Of a DNA stretch of 11,043 bases, positions 5,529 through 11,043 are shown piece after piece. The notes beneath the pieces are model-generated. The model was not told the DNA's origin, did no database searches, and worked only from the letters and a program-made list of their open reading frames with translations. The stretch covers positions 1 to 11,043 of the forward strand of contig JBBPYA010000222.1 in NCBI GenBank assembly GCA_038200385.1, written 5' to 3'. How positions within the stretch are numbered: position 1 is the first letter of the stretch; the number at the start of each line of letters is the position of its first letter. The position numbers were made by a program, and so were the translations under genes. The stretch is from JBBPYA01 sp038200385 (GTDB taxonomy: Bacteria > Actinomycetota > Actinomycetes > Mycobacteriales > Geodermatophilaceae).

Positions 5529-7562
5529 TCAGTCGCGGACGGTCCCCGTCTTAGTCACCCGGTCGGTCCCCGTCGTGGTGACCGGGGTTCGGCCGGTGCC
5601 CAGCCGGGACAGGTAGGCGTTGTACGCCGCCAGCTCCGCGCCCCCGTCGCGCTCGGCCTTGCGGTCGTAGCGTCGCGCCTCCCGGTCCTCCGAGCGGAGC
5701 CAGGCCAGTGCCAGCGCGCCGAACAGCACCGCGACCGGGATGTCACCGAGTCCCCAGGCGAGAGCGCCCCCGAGGAACTGGTCGGTCTGCAGTGACGATC
5801 CCCAGCTCCGGGGCAGTGCCGCGAACCAGTCGCGGGCCAGCACCTGGGAGTTGCCCATCATCGTCACGCCGAAGAACGTGTGGAACACGAAAGTGACCAT
5901 GAGCAGCACCAGCCGCAGCGGGTAGGGCAACCGGGCCGGTCCCGGGTCCGGACCGCAGATCACCCAGACGAACACGTACCCGGTGAGCAGGAAGTGTGCG
6001 GTCATCAGGACGTGCCCGGTGTGCGTGCTCAATGCCAGGTCGAACAGCGGGGAGTAGTAGAAGACGATCAGGCTGCCGACGAAGAGCACGGCGGCCACGA
6101 TCGGCTGGGACAGCAGCCGCAGCAGCCGGGAGTGCACGACCAGCAGCAGCCACTCCCGCGGCCCGCGGCTGCCGTCGCGGCGGACCGGCAGGGTGCGCAC
6201 GGCCAGGGTCACCGGGGCGCCCAGGGCCAGCAGCAGTGGCACCGCCATCGCGATCGTCATGTGCTGCACCATGTGCATGCTGAACAGCACGTTCGCGTAC
6301 ACGCCGGGCGCCGCGTTCGTCGCCCAGATCAGGGTGGCGCAGCCGGCCAACCAGGACACCAGCCGCCCGGTACCCCAGGAGTCACCGCGGCGTCGCAGCC
6401 GGAGTACCGCGCGCAGATACCAGCCGGCCGCGAGCAGGGACACGAGCAGCCAGAGCAGGTCCAGCCGCCACTGGGTGACCCACCCGAGCGGAGTCAGCGG
6501 ACCAGGCATCGGCCGGCCGAGCAGGGCCTCGGCGGCCTGCTGGTCCGGCGTACCTACCGGCACCGTGGCCGGTTCGGTCCGGGCCAGGGCCACCCCGAGC
6601 CCGATCGCCACGGCCATCACGAGGAGTTCCGCGGAAACCAACCGACCGAACAGCCGCCCGGCGGCCGCGGTCGCGGCCATCCGCGCGGCCAGCTGCCGAC
6701 GCTGCGCCCGGCCGGCCCACCCCAGCACCGTCAAGGCCACCACCTTGCCCAGCAGCAGCACGCCGTACCCGGTCCCGAGGGTCCCCCACCCGTCCAGGTT
6801 GACCGCGGCGTTGACCACTCCGGTGACGGCGACGAGCAGGAAGCACCACCCGGCGAGAGTCGAGTAGCGGCGCACCGAGACGACGAGGTCCGCGTCCAGC
6901 CGTCGGCGCAGCAGCGCCAGGCCGCCCAGGCCGCCCACCCACACCGTCACCGCGACGAGGTGAACGCCGAGCGAGTCCACGGCGATGCCGTGGTTCCGGG
7001 CGCCTTCGGCATGTCCGGCCAGCGCGAGGGGTAGCAGCGCGACCAGCGCGCCGGCGGCCAGGATGCCGGCGGTCGTGGAACGGGTGGCGGTCCGGGCGCC
7101 GAGTGCCACCACGGCGGCCAGCAGCACGCTCACGGCCAGGGATCGACCCCGATCGTCGGACCCGACGAAGGACCAGACCTCGGCAAGGACACCGCCGCGC
7201 AGCGGGCTCACACCGGCCACGTCGGCGTAGGTCAGGATCAGGCCCAGGGCACCGGACAGCACCCACGCCGCGGCACCGGTCCCGGCCCAGCGCACGGCGT
7301 CCCGGCGCAGCCCCGTCAGCCGCTTCGGGTCTGCACCGGGGGCCGCCGGCAGGATCGCCGCAGCGAGCACGAGCAGTCCGACGGTGCCCGCCGCCGCGAC
7401 ATCCTGCACCGCGCGCAGGACCGGCAGTCCCCACCGGGTGAGGTTGCCCGAGCCGCCCACCGCCGGGGGAGTACCGACGGCCAGCAGGATCAGCACTGTG
7501 GAGACGGGGACGAGCAGTAGCAGGGCGGGCGCCGCCACGGACCAGTGGCGTGTACGTGTCAC
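5529..7562 (-). CDS. CopD / CtaG fusion: copper transport and cytochrome c oxidase assembly membrane protein
   Basis: A 677-residue multi-pass membrane protein joining a CopD copper-resistance domain (about residues 10-330) to a Caa3-type CtaG domain (about 360-625). Actinobacteria commonly carry this fusion (for example Rv0102, about 660 residues). It probably moves copper across or within the membrane toward the CuB centre of cytochrome oxidase. Candidate metal ligands are H184 and H191, H201 in LGVHLVAVTVWVGGL, H430 and H434 in SMHMVQHM, H514, H517 and H523, and H561. DQFLGGALAWGLGDIP (594-609) is the typical CtaG last-helix region. A charged cytoplasmic tail ends in a Thr-rich repeat. The frame is open to 7856, into the P450 gene; GTG at 7562 was chosen because the sequence before it is non-hydrophobic and atypical and 677 residues suits the family. 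The ribosome site (GGAAA) is weak, so the start is moderately sure. It is divergent from the P450. Confidence 0.92.
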   Translation of the reverse strand: MTRTRHWSVAAPALLLLVPVSTVLILLAVGTPPAVGGSGNLTRWGLPVLRAVQDVAAAGTVGLLVLAAAILPAAPGADPKRLTGLRRDAVRWAGTGAAAWVLSGALGLILTYADVAGVSPLRGGVLAEVWSFVGSDDRGRSLAVSVLLAAVVALGARTATRSTTAGILAAGALVALLPLALAGHAEGARNHGIAVDSLGVHLVAVTVWVGGLGGLALLRRRLDADLVVSVRRYSTLAGWCFLLVAVTGVVNAAVNLDGWGTLGTGYGVLLLGKVVALTVLGWAGRAQRRQLAARMAATAAAGRLFGRLVSAELLVMAVAIGLGVALARTEPATVPVGTPDQQAAEALLGRPMPGPLTPLGWVTQWRLDLLWLLVSLLAAGWYLRAVLRLRRRGDSWGTGRLVSWLAGCATLIWATNAAPGVYANVLFSMHMVQHMTIAMAVPLLLALGAPVTLAVRTLPVRRDGSRGPREWLLLVVHSRLLRLLSQPIVAAVLFVGSLIVFYYSPLFDLALSTHTGHVLMTAHFLLTGYVFVWVICGPDPGPARLPYPLRLVLLMVTFVFHTFFGVTMMGNSQVLARDWFAALPRSWGSSLQTDQFLGGALAWGLGDIPVAVLFGALALAWLRSEDREARRYDRKAERDGGAELAAYNAYLSRLGTGRTPVTTTGTDRVTKTGTVRD
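5540..5583. repeat. 24-bp imperfect tandem repeat at the 3' end of the CopD-CtaG gene
   Basis: CGGTCCCCGTC recurs at 5540 and 5564, a 24-base period, followed by related TTAGTCACC and GTGGTGACC. On the minus strand it encodes two octapeptides, VTTTGTDR and VTKTGTVR, the last residues before the terminal Asp. Probably a slippage-derived, non-essential tail. Confidence 0.7.
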
Positions 7563-7646
7563 TGCGATTTCCAGCCCGTCCGTGAGGTCTCCTGCCGGCC
7601 CACGATAGCCCGGCTCCCAGCGGGACGGAGGGTCGCTGCCCGGGCC

Positions 7647-7682
7647 GGTACGGTCGGGGTTGTCCCGGTTGGAGACCGTGCC
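7647..7682. promoter_or_regulatory. Inverted repeat in the CopD-CtaG / P450 divergent promoter region
   Basis: GGTACGGTC (7647-7655) and GACCGTGCC (7674-7682) are inverted with one mismatch around 18 bases. It lies in the 178-base gap between divergent starts and covers a TACGGT (7649-7654) that could be a -10 box for the P450, though no -35 is visible. On the other strand TATCGT (7602-7607) could be a -10 box for CopD-CtaG. A regulator site is possible but unproven. Confidence 0.3.
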
Positions 7683-7740
7683 CTGCAGGCGGTCCGAGCG
7701 TTCTGCCCGGCCGGTCCGCGACCGATTGGTGAGTCCTTCG

Positions 7741-8907
7741 ATGTTCCTGCCGTTGCTGCGTGACGGGGTTGATCCGCTACCCGAGCTGGCCCGGGTCCGC
7801 AGCGAGCAGCCGGTGCACGAGCTCGACGTGCTCGGGACGACGGTGTGGATCGTCACCCGCTACGACGACGCCCGCCGGGTGCTCGGGGACTCCACCGGGT
7901 TCGGCAACGACTTCAGCTACCTGGCTGCCGCCGCCGGCGACGCCCTGCCCGACCTGCCCGACCCGGGCGGGCTGGGCTTCCGCGACCCGCCCGAGCACAC
8001 CCGGCTGCGCAAGCTGATGGCCTCGGCGTTCACCCCGCGACGGCTCGCCGCGCTGGCCCCGAGGATCGAGCAGCTGGTGGCCGAGCAGCTGGAGCGGATG
8101 GCCGAGGCCGGGCCACCGGCGGATCTCGTGACGCAGTTCGCCGGACCCATCCCGGGGCTGGTCATCGGCGAGCTGCTGGGAGTTCCGTCCGAGGAACGCG
8201 CGGAGTTCGCCCGGATCAGCTCGCACCGCTTCGACCTGCTGGAGAGCGTGCTGGCGCCGCTGGAATCGGCCAGCCAGTCCCAGGACTACCTCGTCGGCCT
8301 GGTTGCCCGACAGCGCGACGCCCCCGGCGACGGGCTGCTCGGGTTGCTGATCGCCGAGCACGGCGACGAGCTGAGCGACCGTGACCTGGCCGGGCTGGCC
8401 GACGGCCTGCTCGTCGGCGGCCAGGAGACCACGGTGAGCATGCTCGCGCTGGGCTCACTGGTGCTCCTGCTGGACCCGGTCCGCGCCGAGGGGTTGCGCT
8501 CCGGAGTGCTGCCCGCGGAGTCCGTGGTCGAGGAACTGCTGCGCCATCTGACCGTCGTCCAGGTGGCCTTCCCTCGCTTCGCCCGTACCGATGTCGTCGT
8601 CGGCGGCCAGCAGATCCCGGCCGGCGCGCCCGTGGTCTGCTCGCTGGTGGCGGCCAACCGGGACGAGAGCCTGGCCCGCGATGTCGACGAGCTCGACCTG
8701 TCCCGTGCGCCGACCCCCCACCTGGCGTTCGGGCACGGCATCCACCACTGCCTGGGTGCCTCGCTGGCCCGGATAGAGCTGCGCGCCGCCTACCCGGCGC
8801 TGCTGCGGCGGTTCCCGGACCTGCGGCTGGCGGCCGGGCTGGACGAGCTGTCCTTCCCGGAGCTGTCCCTGGTGTACGGCGTACGCGAGCTGCCGGTCAC
8901 CTGGTAG
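7741..8907 (+). CDS. Cytochrome P450 monooxygenase
   Basis: Soluble bacterial class I P450 of 388 residues, full length. Visible landmarks: C-helix HTRLRKLMASAF (86-97, heme-propionate contacts His86 and Arg90); I-helix LLVGGQETT (223-231), an A/G-G-x-E/D-T oxygen-activation motif with Glu229 and Thr230; K-helix EELLR with the ExxR pair E265 and R268; PRFARTD (278-284); and the heme loop FGHGIHHCLG with Cys337 as thiolate ligand. All key residues are intact. Start: the ATG at 7741 gives a typical N-terminus (LRDGVDPLPELARVR) after a modest GGTGAG at 7727-7732; the open frame reaches a TTG at 7660, but that extension is Arg-rich and unlike the family. No ferredoxin, reductase or biosynthetic partner is adjacent, so redox partners must come from elsewhere. 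Family number and substrate cannot be told. It converges on the helicase gene with a nine-base gap. Confidence 0.95.
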   Translation: MFLPLLRDGVDPLPELARVRSEQPVHELDVLGTTVWIVTRYDDARRVLGDSTGFGNDFSYLAAAAGDALPDLPDPGGLGFRDPPEHTRLRKLMASAFTPRRLAALAPRIEQLVAEQLERMAEAGPPADLVTQFAGPIPGLVIGELLGVPSEERAEFARISSHRFDLLESVLAPLESASQSQDYLVGLVARQRDAPGDGLLGLLIAEHGDELSDRDLAGLADGLLVGGQETTVSMLALGSLVLLLDPVRAEGLRSGVLPAESVVEELLRHLTVVQVAFPRFARTDVVVGGQQIPAGAPVVCSLVAANRDESLARDVDELDLSRAPTPHLAFGHGIHHCLGASLARIELRAAYPALLRRFPDLRLAAGLDELSFPELSLVYGVRELPVTW

Positions 8908-8916
8908 CGGCCGGGC

Positions 8917-11043
8917 TCACAGCTTGTCGACCGGGGCGTAGCGCAGCAGCAGCCGCTTCGTCCCGGAGCTGCCGAAGTCGATCGTGGCCTCGGCCCGGTC
9001 CCCGACCCCCTGGGTCGCGACCACGGTGCCCAGCCCGAAGGCGTCGTGGCTGACCCGGTCCCCCGCCGCGAGGTCGACGATCGTGCGGTTGCCGACCCCG
9101 CCGCGCAGCCCGCCCCGGGACAGCGCGGCACCGGCGACCCGGGCCTGCGCGGACTGGGCCCCGGAGTACGGCCGGTCCCGGACCGGCTCGGTGCGCACCC
9201 AGTGCACGAGTTCCTCGGGGATCTCGTCGAGGAACCGCGACGGCGGGTTGTACGACGGCTGCCCCCAGGCGGTGCGGGCCAGCGCGCGGGACAGGTGCAG
9301 TCGGCGCTGCGCCCGGGTCAGGGCGACGTAGGCCAGCCGGCGTTCCTCCTCCAGCTCGGAGGGCTCCCCGAGCGTGCGCAGGTGCGGGAAGATCCCGTCC
9401 TCCAGGCCGGTGAGGAACACCACCGGGAACTCCAGCCCCTTCGCGGTGTGCACGGTCATCAGCAGGATGGCGCCGGGCTGCGGGTCGTCCGGGCCGGCCT
9501 CGTCGGGTAGCTCGTCGGCATCGGCGACGAGCGACACCTGCTCCAGGAACTCCGCCAGCGTCCCGTCCGGACGCTGCTGCTCGAACTCCGCGGCCACCGA
9601 GATCAGCTCGTTCAGGTTGTCGACCCGGCCCTCGTCCTGCGGGTCGCTGCTCGCGGCCAGCTCGCGCAGGTAGCCGGTGCGGTCCAGGAGCCCCTCGAGC
9701 AGGCTGCTCGGCCCCGCCCCGTCGCCGGCCAACGACCGGAACTCGGCCATCAGGGTGGTGAACTCCGCGATCGCGGCGACCGAGCGCGGGTTGATCCCCG
9801 GCGCCTCGGCGGCCCGTTCCAGCGCCTCGGGGAACCCGATCCGGTCCCGGGAGGCCAGCGCCTCCACGCAGGCCTGGGCCCGGTCACCGATGCCTCGGCG
9901 CGGGGTGTTCAGGATCCGCCGCATGCTGACCACGTCGGCGGGGTTCGCGAGGGTCTTGAGGTAGGCCATCGCGTCACGCACCTCCCGGCGCTCGTAGAAG
10001 CGCACCCCGCCGACCACCCGGTACGGCAGCCCGACCCGGATGAAGATCTCCTCGAAGACCCGCGACTGGTTGTTCGTGCGGTAGAACACCGCGACGTCGC
10101 CGGGGCGGATCTGCTCCGCGTCGCCCAGCCGGTCGATCTCGCCGGCCACCCACGCGGCCTCGTCGTGTTCGTTGTCCGCGACGTACCCCTCGATCGGCGC
10201 GCCCGCACCCTGGTCCGACCAGAGGTTCTTCGGCCGGCGCCCGGAATTGCGCGCGATGACGGCGTTGGCGGCCTGCAGGATCGTCTGGGTGGAGCGGTAG
10301 TTCTGCTCGAGGACGACCGTCGTCGCGTCGGGATAGTCCCGTTCGAACTCCAGGATGTTGCGGATCGTCGCGCCGCGGAAGGCATAGATCGACTGGTCGG
10401 CGTCGCCCACCACGGCCAGCTCGCCGCCACCGGGCAGCGCGCCACCGCCGGCCAGCTCGCGGACGAGGACGTACTGCGCCTGGTTGGTGTCCTGGTACTC
10501 ATCGACCAGGACGTGCCGGAACCGGCGGCGGTAGTGCTCCCCCACGTCGGGAAAGGCCTGCAGCAGGTTGACCGTGGTCATGATCAGGTCGTCGAAGTCC
10601 ATGGCGTTGGCCTGCCGCAGCCGCCGCTGGTAGCCGCGGTAGGCGTCAGCGAGCACCTTGTCCGGCGGACTGTCCGGCTGGTAGGACTCCTCGTCGATCA
10701 GCTCGTTCTTCAGGTTGCTGACCTTGTTGAGCAGCCCGCGGGGCGGGTAGCGCTTGGGATCGAGGTCCAGGTCCCGGCCGACGAGGGTCATCAACCGCTG
10801 GGAGTCGGCCGTGTCGTAGATGCTGAAACTGGAGGTGAAACCCAGCTCCTTGGCATGCGATCGCAGGATCCGCACGCACATGGAGTGGAACGTCGACACC
10901 CACATCGCCCGGGACCGGGGACCGACCAGCGCGGCCACCCGCTCCCGCATCTCCCCGGCCGCCTTGTTCGTGAACGTGATCGCCATGATCTCCCCGGGCT
11001 GCACCCGGCGGTGCTTGAGCAGCCAGCCGATCCGGTGGGTCAG
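8917..11043 (-). CDS. pcrA: ATP-dependent 3'-5' DNA helicase PcrA/UvrD1, N-terminus off the window
   Basis: Superfamily 1A helicase for nucleotide excision repair and removal of recombination or transcription blocks. 708 residues are visible from the right edge (first codon 11041-11043) to the TGA at 8917-8919; probably 60-110 N-terminal residues with the Q motif and Walker A lie outside. In visible numbering: motif Ia ITFTNKAAGEM (22-32), motif II DEYQD (181-185), motif III GDADQSIYAFRGA (213-225), motif IV EQNYRS (246-251), motif V VHTAKGLE (531-538), motif VI LAYVALTRA (570-578). The tail, about 661-703, has GDRVSHDAFGLGTVV, the Tudor-like PcrA/UvrD C-terminal domain that contacts RNA polymerase. 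This tail and overall wording favour PcrA/UvrD1 over Rep or UvrD2. Internal Met or Val codons near 11004 are not the start, because the helicase sequence (LTHRIGWLL) continues to the edge. Confidence 0.96.
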   Translation of the reverse strand: MTHRIGWLLKHRRVQPGEIMAITFTNKAAGEMRERVAALVGPRSRAMWVSTFHSMCVRILRSHAKELGFTSSFSIYDTADSQRLMTLVGRDLDLDPKRYPPRGLLNKVSNLKNELIDEESYQPDSPPDKVLADAYRGYQRRLRQANAMDFDDLIMTTVNLLQAFPDVGEHYRRRFRHVLVDEYQDTNQAQYVLVRELAGGGALPGGGELAVVGDADQSIYAFRGATIRNILEFERDYPDATTVVLEQNYRSTQTILQAANAVIARNSGRRPKNLWSDQGAGAPIEGYVADNEHDEAAWVAGEIDRLGDAEQIRPGDVAVFYRTNNQSRVFEEIFIRVGLPYRVVGGVRFYERREVRDAMAYLKTLANPADVVSMRRILNTPRRGIGDRAQACVEALASRDRIGFPEALERAAEAPGINPRSVAAIAEFTTLMAEFRSLAGDGAGPSSLLEGLLDRTGYLRELAASSDPQDEGRVDNLNELISVAAEFEQQRPDGTLAEFLEQVSLVADADELPDEAGPDDPQPGAILLMTVHTAKGLEFPVVFLTGLEDGIFPHLRTLGEPSELEEERRLAYVALTRAQRRLHLSRALARTAWGQPSYNPPSRFLDEIPEELVHWVRTEPVRDRPYSGAQSAQARVAGAALSRGGLRGGVGNRTIVDLAAGDRVSHDAFGLGTVVATQGVGDRAEATIDFGSSGTKRLLLRYAPVDKL

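Noticed and set aside
5880..7034. 384-codon plus-strand open frame
   Set aside because: Antisense to the CopD-CtaG gene; the product is Gln/His/Pro/Arg-rich and without a domain.
7563..7856. 98-residue N-terminal extension of CopD-CtaG
   Set aside because: It would overlap the P450 start, is Ser/Arg/Pro-rich and resembles no CopD N-terminus; the GTG at 7562 gives the expected family length.

Overview
The window is high-GC DNA with GTG as well as ATG starts, Gly/Pro-rich membrane proteins and a gene order typical of Actinobacteria. A pcrA/uvrD1-type helicase, an M23 peptidase, sucC, sucD and a Pro/Gly-rich membrane protein lie in the same order and relative orientation as Rv0949-Rv0954 of Mycobacterium tuberculosis (recalled, not searched). 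A stand-alone B12-binding protein resembling Streptomyces IcmB (SCO4800, which lies between the helicase and suc genes there) points to a Streptomyces-like or Frankia-like lineage rather than a mycobacterium. The genus cannot be fixed from the sequence alone.

Layout from left to right: (1) On the minus strand, reading right to left from 4403, lies a collinear run: an unrecognised eight-helix membrane protein (3405-4403), an IcmB-like cobalamin-binding subunit (2962-3366), sucC (1654-2826), sucD (766-1641), and a Pro/Gly-rich membrane protein cut by the left edge (1-656). (2) A divergent intergenic region (4404-4777) separates this run from a plus-strand M23 peptidase (4778-5527). It holds phased YACGG repeats, including an 8-3-8 direct repeat of the kind bound by the response regulator MtrA, and two strong hairpins. 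(3) A minus-strand CopD-CtaG fusion (5529-7562) converges on the peptidase with one base between stop codons. (4) A plus-strand cytochrome P450 (7741-8907) diverges from the fusion gene and converges on the minus-strand helicase (8917-11043, N terminus outside the window).

The genes serve core metabolism (SucCD makes succinate and a nucleoside triphosphate from succinyl-CoA; the B12 subunit belongs to a CoA-ester mutase), wall remodelling (M23), copper delivery to cytochrome oxidase (CopD-CtaG), monooxygenation (P450) and DNA repair (PcrA). I see no mobile element, CRISPR array, tRNA, rRNA or defence system. Most of the window is ordinary conserved chromosome. The items most worth a second look are the regulatory architecture upstream of the M23 gene and the orphan mutase subunit beside sucCD.
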